From Scatomorpha sp964535405 (GTDB lineage: Bacteria > Bacillota > Clostridia > Oscillospirales > Oscillospiraceae), in assembly GCA_964535405.1 (NCBI GenBank), contig CAZHUG010000006.1:1-55324 (forward strand): a DNA stretch of 55,324 nucleotides. Direction: 5' to 3'. Made by a program: the position numbers and the translations under genes. Numbering within the stretch: the stretch's first letter is position 1; each line of letters begins with the position of its first letter. Of the stretch, positions 17,004 to 25,440 are shown in pieces. Below the pieces are notes generated by a model, which was not told the DNA's origin, ran no database searches, and was given only the letters and a program-made list of their open reading frames with translations.

Positions 17004-17384
17004 TTATTCACCCTCCGTTATCATATTGAACAGCTCATGTATCCGCTCGTTCTCGCCCCTCAGCCAAAGCCAGCCGAACAGCGTTTCAAGTCCCGTTGAG
17101 GCATGATACTGCGCGAGCTCTGCGCCCTTGGGCACGGAGTTCACCTGCGCATTGCGCCCGCGTTTATAGACATCACGCTCGGCATCGCGAAGCTGCGGCA
17201 GCAAGCGCGCCGCCGCCCGCGCCTGCGCAGGCGCATTTACACGCGCGACAGTCTCACGATGCAGCTGTGTCACCGTGGCTATGCCCTGCTCGGCAAGATA
17301 TGTGCGCGTCAGCAGCTCATAGACTCCGTCGCCGATGTGTGCCAGACCGAGTGTGCTTATTTTTCTGATCTCTGTGTCTGTCAT
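17004..17384 (-). CDS. mrnC: Mini-ribonuclease III
   Basis: This 126-residue protein is an RNase III catalytic domain without a dsRNA-binding domain, as in Bacillus MrnC, which trims 23S rRNA ends. The catalytic stretch is LGLAHIGDGVYELLTR at residues 12-27 with D19, and the C-terminal GLETLFGWLWLRGENERI provides the second acidic cluster. A good AAAGGAG ribosome binding site precedes the ATG, directly after an 11-bp hairpin (17403-17428). Its stop touches the rqcH start, so the two form an RNA/ribosome-maintenance pair. Confidence 0.93.
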   Translation of the reverse strand: MTDTEIRKISTLGLAHIGDGVYELLTRTYLAEQGIATVTQLHRETVARVNAPAQARAAARLLPQLRDAERDVYKRGRNAQVNSVPKGAELAQYHASTGLETLFGWLWLRGENERIHELFNMITEGE

Positions 17385-17402
17385 AATGACTCCTTTGGTG
17401 TT

Positions 17403-17428
17403 AAGCGCCCCGCTTATGCGGGGCGCTT
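17403..17428 (-). terminator. Hairpin between ftsK and mrnC
   Basis: A perfect 11-bp stem (AAGCGCCCCGC with GCGGGGCGCTT) with a 4-nt loop lies 6 nt past the ftsK stop. On the minus strand it is followed by AACACC rather than a T-run, and then directly by the mrnC ribosome binding site. It may be a weak terminator, an RNA-processing site or a 3'-end stabiliser that sets the ftsK to mrnC ratio. Confidence 0.45.
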
Positions 17429-17434
17429 TGCTTA

Positions 17435-20032
17435 TTATACTATCTCATCCTCGTCATCATCGTCGGTGCCAAACTCCATTTCGGCAACAAAGCGCTCGGT
17501 GGGTGCAGTTCCGTGGATATTCTGCATCTCCTGCCACTGTTGCTTGCTGATGAGAACCTGGCGGGGCTTTGAACCCTCGAAGGGTCCAACAATCCCGAGC
17601 TCCTCAAGCTGGTCTACAATGCGCGCTGCCCTGGAATAGCCCAGCTTCAGGCGGCGCTGCAGCATTGAGACCGAAGCCTGCTTCGACTCGAATATTACAT
17701 CCACAGCCTGTGGCAGCAACTCGTCATAGTTTGACTGCGGCGCGCTGCTTTGCGCTGAAGAGCCGGAGTCCGAAGAGCCGTTTGAGGGTTTTTCCTCTGC
17801 GGCCTTGTCGATCTGGGCAAGAATATCGTCGCTGTAGTCAGGCGTTGTTCCTCGCTTAATGAAGTCGATGACGTCCTCCCTCTCCTCATCGGAGACGAAG
17901 GCACCTTGCACGCGCACGGGCTTGCCGATTCCGAGCGGCGAGTACAGCATGTCGCCCATGCCCACGAGCCTCTCCGCGCCCTGTGAGTCAAGGATTATGC
18001 GCGACTCCATCGCAGACGAGACCGCAAAGGCGATGCGGCTCGGGATGTTGGCCTTCATAAGACCGGTTATAACGTCCGCCGACGGGCGCTGGGTGGCGAT
18101 GATAAGGTGCATTCCGGAGGCTCGTCCCATCTGGGCCACGCGGCAGATGCTCTCCTCAACGTCCTTGGAGGCAACGAGCATCAGGTCCGCAAGCTCGTCC
18201 ACCACAATGACAACCTGAGGCATGGATTCGCCGCCGTTTTTCGCCTGATAGGCGTTGTATCCCGCAAGGTCGCGAACACCCGCTTCAGAGAACAGGCGAT
18301 AGCGCTTGAGCATCTCGACAACCGCCCACTGCAGAGCACCGGCGGCCTTCTTGGGATCGGTGACTACCGGAACAAGAAGGTGCGGAATGCCGTTATATAT
18401 GCCCAGCTCGACCATTTTGGGGTCTATCATTATGAGTCTGACCTGCTCGGGCGTTGACTTATACAGCAGGCTCAAAAGCAGCGAGTTCAGGCAAACAGAT
18501 TTACCCGAGCCGGTCGTGCCGGCTATGAGCATATGCGGCAGCTTCGCGATGTTACCCACCACGCAGTCGCCGGCTATATCCTTGCCGATGGCAAAGCTCA
18601 ACTTCGAGGGCGCGTTTTTGAAGTTTGCAGACTCAACTATGTCTCTCAGATATACGATGCTGACGATCTTGTTCGGAACCTCGATACCAACGGTGGATAT
18701 CTTGTCCGGGATCGGAGCAATGCGTACATTCATAACACCGAGTGAGAGCGCAAGATCGCTCGACAGGTTCGTGAGTTTTGTGAGCTTGACGCCCGCGTCC
18801 AGCTCAAGGTCATAGCGCGTGACCGTGGGGCCTCTCGTGACGCCGACGATGTTCGCGGCAACGCCAAAGCTGCGCAGAGTAGTCTCCAGCCGCTCGCGGT
18901 TTAAGGCAATCTCATCCCTGCCGTCAACGGCAGCGGCACCGCCCTTGCGGAGCAGGTCGATCGGCGGAAACTCATAAGTCGGAACATTGTCCTTGGATTT
19001 TTCAATCGCATCCGTCACGGCAGCCGTCTCGGCCTCAACCTCAACACGGCTGGCCTTCTGCGCCGCCCTTGCGGGCTCTGCCGGGATGTGCATTATCTCC
19101 GGAACAGGAAACTCGATTGGCGGCGGTGTCTCAACCACCGGCTCTTCCACAGCCTCCTGCTCAGATTCATCAAAGGGATTGCCGAACTCAGCCAAAGCCT
19201 GTGCCGGGGTCTTAACCCTGGGCTTCTGAGAAAAGAGGCTCGCGCGCTCCTTTGGCTCATCAGCAATAAAAAGATCCTCCTGCACCGGCCCGTCGTCCAT
19301 CGGTATGTCAATGTCGCTCTTGCGCGGCCTTTTCTCGGCCTTTGCAGGCTCTTTCACGGGTACGGGCTTCATCTCAGGCTCAGGAGCCAGCTCATACTCC
19401 GTACGCTCGCGTCCATTCCACCAGTTGAGGAGCTTTGTGAAGCTCAGGTTGGCTCCCACCATCAGGAAGAACAAAAATGCCGCCAACAGCACGGGAAATG
19501 CACCATAAACGCTGAACATTGCGTCCAGCCCCAGCGAAATTAAACCGGACAGCAGTCCGCCGCCCTCCATAGCCTTTCCGGAGGTGTACAGCGTCTTGAT
19601 AAGCACCGAAAAACTGCCTGTCAGGTCGAACATTACCCGACAAAACAGCAGATGCCCGATTGCGCCGAACAAAACGGGCAGCAGCAGGATCGAGGTTAAC
19701 CTCAATGTAACCGGTTTTCCGCGATGGAACGCCAGGGTCAGCCCCGCAAGGATAAGAGCGGGCGGAAAAAGATAAAACCCCCAGCCTATCAGTCCCTTTA
19801 TGAGGCCGCTCAGCGCATTTATAAAAAGCGCGTCAACATCAAAATATCCGATGACGGCAAAAACAGCCAAAAATAAGCATACAGCTGCGCCAACCTCGCG
19901 CCGTATCGGCCGAGGCTGTGCCTGAGCCCGCTTAGTGCTCTTGGTTTTAGAGCCTGCAGGCTTCTTTGTACTTGTAGTTTTCTTCGCGCCCCCGGAGGAA
20001 TTGCCCCGGGAGCTGCCGGAGTTATTTGCCAT
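17435..20032 (-). CDS. DNA translocase FtsK/SpoIIIE family
   Basis: This 865-residue protein pumps chromosomal DNA through the division or sporulation septum. After a basic Ser/Lys-rich start, four or more membrane helices span about residues 45-190. A low-complexity acidic linker (about 200-330) leads to the motor. Walker A is AGTTGSGKSV (about 504-513), Walker B is VVIVVDELADLM (about 606-617), and the gamma winged-helix domain that reads orienting sequences lies at about 767-828 (LKLGYSRAARIVDQLEELGIVG). It ends in a very acidic tail. It is 15 nt downstream of uppP. The sequence alone does not separate SpoIIIE from FtsK use. Confidence 0.94.
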   Translation of the reverse strand: MANNSGSSRGNSSGGAKKTTSTKKPAGSKTKSTKRAQAQPRPIRREVGAAVCLFLAVFAVIGYFDVDALFINALSGLIKGLIGWGFYLFPPALILAGLTLAFHRGKPVTLRLTSILLLPVLFGAIGHLLFCRVMFDLTGSFSVLIKTLYTSGKAMEGGGLLSGLISLGLDAMFSVYGAFPVLLAAFLFFLMVGANLSFTKLLNWWNGRERTEYELAPEPEMKPVPVKEPAKAEKRPRKSDIDIPMDDGPVQEDLFIADEPKERASLFSQKPRVKTPAQALAEFGNPFDESEQEAVEEPVVETPPPIEFPVPEIMHIPAEPARAAQKASRVEVEAETAAVTDAIEKSKDNVPTYEFPPIDLLRKGGAAAVDGRDEIALNRERLETTLRSFGVAANIVGVTRGPTVTRYDLELDAGVKLTKLTNLSSDLALSLGVMNVRIAPIPDKISTVGIEVPNKIVSIVYLRDIVESANFKNAPSKLSFAIGKDIAGDCVVGNIAKLPHMLIAGTTGSGKSVCLNSLLLSLLYKSTPEQVRLIMIDPKMVELGIYNGIPHLLVPVVTDPKKAAGALQWAVVEMLKRYRLFSEAGVRDLAGYNAYQAKNGGESMPQVVIVVDELADLMLVASKDVEESICRVAQMGRASGMHLIIATQRPSADVITGLMKANIPSRIAFAVSSAMESRIILDSQGAERLVGMGDMLYSPLGIGKPVRVQGAFVSDEEREDVIDFIKRGTTPDYSDDILAQIDKAAEEKPSNGSSDSGSSAQSSAPQSNYDELLPQAVDVIFESKQASVSMLQRRLKLGYSRAARIVDQLEELGIVGPFEGSKPRQVLISKQQWQEMQNIHGTAPTERFVAEMEFGTDDDDEDEIV

Positions 20033-20047
20033 TTATCCGCAGTCCTT

Positions 20048-20887
20048 TCAGAAACCCAATGAGAGAATTATCGTCAGTATGCCGGCGCCCCAGCAGTAGT
20101 AGGCAAACCAGCCAAATTTGTTTTTCTTGGAAATGTACTTCATCAGCCAGATGGCGAGTATGCCAGAGAGCATTGCCGCCAGCATTCCCACGAGGTATGC
20201 CGGGACAAGCGCCAAGTCCACACCAGTGCCTATAGTCTTAATCAGCGTCAGAAGATTCGCGCCCAGCACGGCGGGGATGGACATTAGGAACGCGAACTTC
20301 ATCGCGAAGCCGCGGTCAAGCCCCGTGGCTATACCGGCTGTGATCGTGGTTCCGGAGCGGGAGAGCCCGGGAATTGTTGCAACGCACTGGCAAAGGCCAA
20401 TTATAAGCGCGTCGCTAATGCGCATACTGCGCTCATTCTTAACGCCCGGCGTCATGCGGTCGGAGACCCAGAGCATGCAGCCGGTCAAGATAAACGCGGC
20501 GCCGATAAATGCCGATTTATAGTAGAGCTGCTCCACAAAATCGTTTATCGGCAGCACCAGGGCCAGCGGCAGCGTCGCAATTATTATCATGAAAAACATC
20601 CGCGCCGAGGAGCGTTCCCCAGCAACGGGCTTGCCGTCGGCAGTCTTACCGCCGCGAAGTACGATGAATACCTCGCGCGCCATTGAGACAATATCCGACC
20701 AGTACACAGCGCATATTGAGACCAGTGTACCCAGATGCAGCAGAACGTCAAAAAGCATATGACCGTTCTCTGCCGTGGTCATGCCAAACTGATTCTGAAG
20801 CACCGACAGATGTCCGGAGCTTGATATGGGCAGAAACTCTGCTATGCCCTGAACCAAGCCCAAAAGTATTGCAGTCCAAATCGTCAT
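20048..20887 (-). CDS. uppP: Undecaprenyl-diphosphatase
   Basis: This 279-residue polytopic membrane protein matches BacA/UppP, which recycles the C55 lipid carrier for peptidoglycan synthesis by dephosphorylating undecaprenyl diphosphate. The two family motifs are clear: GLVQGIAEFLPISSSGHL at residues 10-27 (acidic/Ser motif) and IPGLSRSGTTI near residue 178. About eight hydrophobic segments are visible. GGAGG sits before the ATG. The upstream intergenic stretch contains a TATACATAAT region that could hold a promoter. It is followed 15 nt later by ftsK. Confidence 0.95.
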   Translation of the reverse strand: MTIWTAILLGLVQGIAEFLPISSSGHLSVLQNQFGMTTAENGHMLFDVLLHLGTLVSICAVYWSDIVSMAREVFIVLRGGKTADGKPVAGERSSARMFFMIIIATLPLALVLPINDFVEQLYYKSAFIGAAFILTGCMLWVSDRMTPGVKNERSMRISDALIIGLCQCVATIPGLSRSGTTITAGIATGLDRGFAMKFAFLMSIPAVLGANLLTLIKTIGTGVDLALVPAYLVGMLAAMLSGILAIWLMKYISKKNKFGWFAYYCWGAGILTIILSLGF

Positions 20888-20952
20888 TAGGCGCCCTCCT
20901 GATTATGTATACCAATGAAATATATTATCACAGTTTCCCTGAAAGGACAAGG

Positions 20953-20990
20953 GAAAACGCGCGGACGGGCGCTTTCATACCCGTCCGCGC
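20953..20990 (-). terminator. Intrinsic terminator after the M18 aminopeptidase gene
   Basis: Arms GCGCGGACGGG (20959-20969) and CCCGTCCGCGC (20980-20990) form a perfect 11-bp stem with a 10-nt loop. On the minus strand it is followed by G and TTTT. It lies 16 nt past the aminopeptidase stop and separates that operon from uppP. Confidence 0.85.
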
Positions 20991-21006
20991 AATTGTATAT
21001 TATATC

Positions 21007-22398
21007 CTATTTCGCGCTGTAGGCTGCCAGAACTCCCTTGTAGGTCATATAGCAGTCATATTTTGAAACAAGCTCAAACGGAGCGTGCATTGACAGGACA
21101 GGAACACCCGCGTCGATGGTGTCAATGTTGCGGTTTGCCATGTACATCGCGACTGTGCCGCCACCGCCCTGATCGACCTTGCCCATCTCGCACATCTGCC
21201 ACTGGACATTATTCTCGTCGAATATGCGGCGGATATAGGCAACCAGCTCTGCGGACGCGTCACTCGTGCCGGACTTGCCGCGCGCGCCCGTGAACTTGTT
21301 GAGACCCACGCCATAGTTGAGCTTGGCGACGTTTCTCTTCTCGCTGACCTCAGGGAAGTTGGAATCATAGGCCGCAGTGACGTCGGCAGAGATGCACAGG
21401 CTCTTGGAGAAGCAATCGCGGATGCGGACGTTCTGAGCCTTGCAGATTTCGTCCACGAACCACTCGAAGGCCTCGCTCTTCATGCCGGACACGCCGTCAG
21501 AGCCCGTTTCTTCCTTGTCAGCCAGGATGCAGATGCTGGTGCGCGCTGGGTTCTTCACGTCGAAGATGGCGCGCAACTCGGCATATGCGCAAACCCTGTC
21601 ATCGTGACCATAGCCGCCGATTATGCTGCGGTCAAGACCGATGTCGCGAACCTCGAAGGCGGGAACCGCGGTGAGCTCTGCCGAGACCAAATCCTCCTCG
21701 GTGATCCCATAGCTGTCGTTGAGACTGCTCAGGACTGCCAGCTTGACGCGGTTTTCACCCTCGTCGGCATAGGGAACAGAGCCGATTATTATGTTTAGAC
21801 CCTCACCGGTGATGCCCTCTGCCATCGTTTTCTTCATCTGGTCGGCGGCGAGGTGCGGCAAGAGATCGGAAATGACAAACTGGGGATCCTCAGGATCGCG
21901 ACCGATGACAACGTCAATGACCTCGCCGCTCTTGAGCACGATAACACCGTGCAGCTCCAGCGGAATAGCCGTCCACTGATATTTCTTGATTCCGCCATAG
22001 TAATGTGTCTTCAGATATGCCATCTCGGAGTCCTCATACAGAGGAAGCTGCTTGAGATCAAGCTTCGGGGAATCGACGTGCGCGGCGGCAATAACGCAGC
22101 CCTCGCTCATGGGCTTTTCGCCGATGACCGCGAGCATAAGAGCCTTGCCCCTGTTATTGAACCAGACCTTGTCGCCGGCCTTCAGAGCCATGCCGGGGAC
22201 GTACTCGGAAAAGCCCTCGTTTGCGGCCTGCTCAATGGCGAGATTGACGGCTTCGCGCTCGGTCCGCGCCTGGTTTAGATAGACCTTGTAGCCCTCGCAA
22301 TAGCTGTTAACCGCAGCGACCTCGTCGGGGCCGATCAGGTCGTAACCATGCTTCTGCTCATAAAAGAGCTCTTTTCTATAATCTCTCTTCTCTTCCAT
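21007..22398 (-). CDS. M18 family zinc aminopeptidase
   Basis: This ~463-residue protein belongs to the M18 (aspartyl aminopeptidase/aminopeptidase I) family of dodecameric dizinc enzymes. Metal-site motifs include AAHVDSPKLDLK, ILADKEETGSDG (bridging acids) and the late VLSMHAPFELVSKYD with the last zinc histidine. GGGGTVAMYMA is also typical. The frame extends 20 codons upstream, but the ATG at 22398 has AGGAGG upstream and the family begins near here. It overlaps the end of the tsaC-coaE gene by 23 nt, so translation is likely coupled, and a terminator follows. Confidence 0.92.
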   Translation of the reverse strand: MEEKRDYRKELFYEQKHGYDLIGPDEVAAVNSYCEGYKVYLNQARTEREAVNLAIEQAANEGFSEYVPGMALKAGDKVWFNNRGKALMLAVIGEKPMSEGCVIAAAHVDSPKLDLKQLPLYEDSEMAYLKTHYYGGIKKYQWTAIPLELHGVIVLKSGEVIDVVIGRDPEDPQFVISDLLPHLAADQMKKTMAEGITGEGLNIIIGSVPYADEGENRVKLAVLSSLNDSYGITEEDLVSAELTAVPAFEVRDIGLDRSIIGGYGHDDRVCAYAELRAIFDVKNPARTSICILADKEETGSDGVSGMKSEAFEWFVDEICKAQNVRIRDCFSKSLCISADVTAAYDSNFPEVSEKRNVAKLNYGVGLNKFTGARGKSGTSDASAELVAYIRRIFDENNVQWQMCEMGKVDQGGGGTVAMYMANRNIDTIDAGVPVLSMHAPFELVSKYDCYMTYKGVLAAYSAK

Positions 22399-23599
22399 TT
22401 TTAATAACCTCCTTGAAAGCGGCCTCGCATATGGCCGTGAATTCTTCTTTTGTGCCACTGTTCACCAGCAGCATATCGCAGTGCTTTATATAATAATCGT
22501 CCTTCTTCTGGGCGTTTATGCGCAGCTTTGCATACTTCCTTGTGATGCCTTCCCTCGCCATTATGCGCTCGACGCGAACCTGCTCCGGCGCTGTGACTGC
22601 GAACACGACATCGCAGCGCTTTGACGCTCCGCCCTCAAGCAGGGCTATGGCGTCTATGGCAACAAGGCTGCCGCCGTTCATTGCATGCTCGCGTATAAGT
22701 CTGTCAAGCGCCTCGCCGACCGCAGAGTGAGTTATGGCGTTTAGATCCAGCAGAGCCTCAGCGTCTGAGAACACGATCTGACCCAAGGCCTTGCGGTCAA
22801 GCTCGTCGTCCTTATAAACAGGCCCGAAGCGTGCTTCGAGAGCACGGCGGAGCTCGACACTCTCACGCGTCAGCCTGTGATAGAGCTCGTCGCAGTCGAT
22901 GCAAAGTGCGTCCATGTCCTCAAGCGTGCTGAGGGCCGTCGTTTTCCCCGTGCCTGAGCCGCCGGTTATGCCGATAATGGTCATGGCGCTCTCAAGCGCC
23001 CAGGCAATTTTGTCCTCCGGCAGCGCACCCTGGCGCAGAATGCGATACGGCCTGCGGCTCATGTCGATGACCGTGGACTCCCGGCCTATGCCGCACTCGC
23101 CTCCGTCGATCACGGCCTGGATCCTGCCTTCAAAATAAGACATGACATCAGACGCGCTCCTGGAACTGGCTGAGCCGGAGGGGTTTGCCGACGGCGCCGC
23201 AAGCGGAAGCTCACAGGCGCGCAAAAGCTCGAGCGTCAGCGGATGATCAGGACAGCGCAGGCCGACAGTCTTGCCGCCTGCCCTGACAATCTCGGGCACC
23301 CCCGGCTTAGACTTGAGCACGATCGTAAGCGGGCCGGGCCAGAATTCTGATGCGAGCTCGCGCGCCTGCTCCGGCACGTCCTCGCAATACAGGCTCATCG
23401 CTTCAGCGTCGGGAACCATCAGCGACAGGGGCTTTGCCTCCGGCCTGCCCTTGACCTCATAAATCCGCTCAACCGCGTCGTGGTCCAGTCCGTTGCCCGC
23501 AAGACCGTACACGGTCTCTGTCGGCACGGCGACCAGACCTCCGCCGCGTATTATCTCAGCCGCAGACCCAATCTGAGCTTTAAAAAGCTTCGTTTCCAT
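22376..23599 (-). CDS. Fused threonylcarbamoyl-AMP synthase and dephospho-CoA kinase
   Basis: One uninterrupted 407-codon frame encodes two normally separate enzymes. Residues 1-200 are a TsaC/YrdC domain: VPTETVYGLAG (25-35), KGRPEAKPLSL (50-60) and APSANPSGSAS (135-145); it makes threonylcarbamoyl-AMP for tRNA t6A. Residues 206-400 are CoaE, the last step of coenzyme A synthesis, with Walker A ITGGSGTGKTT (211-221), CIDCDELYHRL and the QVRVERIMAREG lid region. An internal ATG at M206 (22982-22984) starts the kinase domain but has no good Shine-Dalgarno. The gene starts right after prfA and overlaps the M18 gene. The fusion is visible directly; I do not know it as a common architecture. Confidence 0.88.
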   Translation of the reverse strand: METKLFKAQIGSAAEIIRGGGLVAVPTETVYGLAGNGLDHDAVERIYEVKGRPEAKPLSLMVPDAEAMSLYCEDVPEQARELASEFWPGPLTIVLKSKPGVPEIVRAGGKTVGLRCPDHPLTLELLRACELPLAAPSANPSGSASSRSASDVMSYFEGRIQAVIDGGECGIGRESTVIDMSRRPYRILRQGALPEDKIAWALESAMTIIGITGGSGTGKTTALSTLEDMDALCIDCDELYHRLTRESVELRRALEARFGPVYKDDELDRKALGQIVFSDAEALLDLNAITHSAVGEALDRLIREHAMNGGSLVAIDAIALLEGGASKRCDVVFAVTAPEQVRVERIMAREGITRKYAKLRINAQKKDDYYIKHCDMLLVNSGTKEEFTAICEAAFKEVIKNGREERL

Positions 23600-23600
23600 T

Positions 23601-24669
23601 TCAGTCGTCTATTGAGGCGCGCAGGCGCTCCGCCTGATCCGCAGTTATTATGGAATCTATCAGCTCGTCCAAATCCCCGTTCATTATCTGATCGATTTTA
23701 TACAGGGTCAGTCCGATGCGGTGGTCCGTGATTCGCCCCTGTGGGAAATTATAGGTGCGGATGCGCTCGTTTCGCATACCGGTTCCAACCTGACTGCGGC
23801 GCTCGGCTGCAAGGGCGGCATTCTGCCGCTCGAGCTCGGCCTCGTAGAGTCTGGAGGCGAGGATTTTCATCGCCCTGTCCCTGTTTTTGTGCTGACTGCG
23901 CTCGTCCTGACACTCGACAACCGTGCCGGTGGGAAGGTGGGTTATTCTTATTGCGCTCTCGGTCTTGTTGACGTGCTGACCGCCCGCGCCGGANNNNNNN
24001 NNNGAAGGTGTCAATCTGCAGCTCAGAGGGGTTTATCTCGAATTCAACCTCGTCGATCTCCGGCAGAACGGCGACGGTGGCAGTGCTCGTGTGGATTCTG
24101 CCGCCGGTTTCCGTCTCGGGCACGCGCTGGACCCGGTGAACGCCGGACTCAAACTTCAGGCGGGAATAGGCCCCCTCGCCCTCGATCATGAAGCTGACTT
24201 CCTTGATTCCGCCGAGCTCCGTCTGGTTCAGGTTTGCGATCTCGGTCTTCCAGCGTTTGGACTCGGCATACATAGTATACATTCTATACAGGCTGTGCGC
24301 AAACAGCGCGGATTCCTCGCCGCCGACACCTCCGCGTATTTCAACTATGACACCGCGGTCATCGTTCGGGTCGCGCGGCAGCAGAAGTATCTTTATCTCA
24401 TCCTCAAGCTCTGCCATTCGCGCCTTGCTGCTGTCAAATTCCTCACGAGCCATCTCGCTCATTTCCGGATCAGAGAACAGCTCGCGGGCCTCATTCATGT
24501 TCTGCTCGCACATAAAATATTCGCGGCTGGCCCCGGCAATTGGAGCCAGCTCCTTTTGCTCCCTGGCAAGCTTGGAATAAGCCTCCACATCTGAGTAATA
24601 CTCCGGCAAAGCCATCCTGCGCCCTATATCTTCAAATTTTTCTTCTATTTGCTTTAGCTTTTCTAACAT
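23601..24669 (-). CDS. prfA: Peptide chain release factor 1 (interrupted by an assembly gap)
   Basis: The gene terminates translation at UAA and UAG. The N-terminal half (24669 to 24004) ends ELQIDTF; the C-terminal half (23993 to 23601) begins SGAGGQHVNKTES with the universal GGQ motif that triggers peptidyl-tRNA hydrolysis. The ten Ns at 23994-24003 fall between them and shift the reading frame. Other RF1 proteins read TFRASGAGGQ here, so only six bases are expected to be missing, giving a ~354-residue protein of normal length. The disruption is therefore an assembly artefact, not a pseudogene. No prmC methyltransferase gene follows; the TsaC-CoaE fusion starts one base after the stop codon. 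Confidence 0.93.
23994..24003. other. Assembly gap (10 N) inside prfA
   Basis: Ten consecutive Ns lie in the codons just upstream of the GGQ motif of release factor 1. The flanking codons predict two missing residues (Arg-Ala), meaning six bases, so the N-run is a placeholder of arbitrary length. It implies a scaffolded draft assembly. Confidence 0.97.
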
Positions 24670-24704
24670 TAGCTATAACCTCGCATATGATTTATTGATG
24701 TAGT

Positions 24705-24733
24705 ATTTTACCACGCTCAGCCAAGTCTTACAA
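24705..24733 (-). promoter_or_regulatory. prfA promoter
   Basis: On the minus strand TTGTAA (24733-24728), a 17-bp spacer and TAAAAT (24710-24705) lie about 36 nt before the prfA ATG. It would drive prfA, the tsaC-coaE fusion and the M18 aminopeptidase up to the terminator at 20953-20990. Confidence 0.7.
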
Positions 24734-24751
24734 GCTCCGAATAAATATCTA

Positions 24752-24780
24752 TTGCCAAAATCGAGTTTACATGTTAGGAT
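24752..24780 (+). promoter_or_regulatory. Promoter candidate for the UPF0316 gene
   Basis: TTGCCA (24752-24757), a 17-bp spacer and TAGGAT (24775-24780) lie about 36 nt before the ATG at 24817. It stands back to back with the prfA promoter. The -10 match is moderate. Confidence 0.45.
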
Positions 24781-24816
24781 TGCTCCGATCATTATAAGTG
24801 AGGTGCTTATAGAGTA

Positions 24817-25335
24817 ATGGAAACGCTCATTCTGTGCCTTGAGGTTTTTTGCTGCCGAATACTTGACGTTTCGTGCGGCACAGTTCGCACCGTGCTGACT
24901 GTGAAGGAAAAAATTACACTCTCAGCAATTGTCGGATTTTTCGAGGCGTTCTTGTGGTTTGTTATTGTCAGACAGGCGCTCACCAGCGGGACCTCCAGTA
25001 TCGCGGTGGCTGTCGCCTACGGAGCAGGCTTTGCCGCGGGCACTTTTGTCGGCGGAAAGATTGCGCGCAGATTTATTAAGTCAAACATTATGATGGAGGT
25101 TGTCACTACCGAGCGCAACGACGAGTTGCTTCGCGCCATTCGTGCCGCTGGCTACGCCGTCACAGTTGTAAACGTCAACTCATCTGAATACGGCGGCGAG
25201 AAGTACATGCTTTTTGCCGAAATTATCAGTAACCGCATCAATGAATTCAAAGGGCTCATACATGAGTATGACCCGAAAGCATTCATCATGGTGCAAGAAA
25301 CCAAGTACGTGTATAACGGTTTCGTGAGAAAATAA
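24817..25335 (+). CDS. UPF0316/DUF2179 membrane protein (YebE-like)
   Basis: This 172-residue protein matches the UPF0316 family. An N-terminal domain of about three hydrophobic segments (residues ~3-20, 32-53, 60-82) contains RILDVSCGTVRTVLTVK (14-30) and GFFEAFLWFVIVRQAL, followed by a soluble DUF2179-type C-terminal domain (from ~90) that resembles a small ferredoxin-like ligand-binding module. Function is unknown. A weak GTGAGG lies upstream of the ATG. It is a single-gene unit with its own terminator, convergent with mutL. Confidence 0.85.
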   Translation: METLILCLEVFCCRILDVSCGTVRTVLTVKEKITLSAIVGFFEAFLWFVIVRQALTSGTSSIAVAVAYGAGFAAGTFVGGKIARRFIKSNIMMEVVTTERNDELLRAIRAAGYAVTVVNVNSSEYGGEKYMLFAEIISNRINEFKGLIHEYDPKAFIMVQETKYVYNGFVRK

Positions 25336-25353
25336 AAACACGAACATATTTCA

Positions 25354-25386
25354 AGCGGACAGCCAAGAGGCTGTCCGCTCTGTTTT
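25354..25386 (+). terminator. Intrinsic terminator after the UPF0316 gene
   Basis: AGCGGACAGCC (25354-25364), a 4-nt loop and GGCTGTCCGCT (25369-25379) form a perfect 11-bp stem, followed by CTGTTTTA on the plus strand. It lies 18 nt past the stop. No T-run is present on the minus side, so it may not stop mutL transcripts efficiently. Confidence 0.85.
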
Positions 25387-25440
25387 ATATTCCCTCAAGC
25401 AGGGATTTCTAATCCTCAAAACAGCGGCTTGTGTGCGAAA

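Noticed and set aside
23601..24014. prfA as two genes or a pseudogene
   Set aside because: The break coincides exactly with the ten-N assembly gap; both halves join to a full-length RF1 if six bases are missing.
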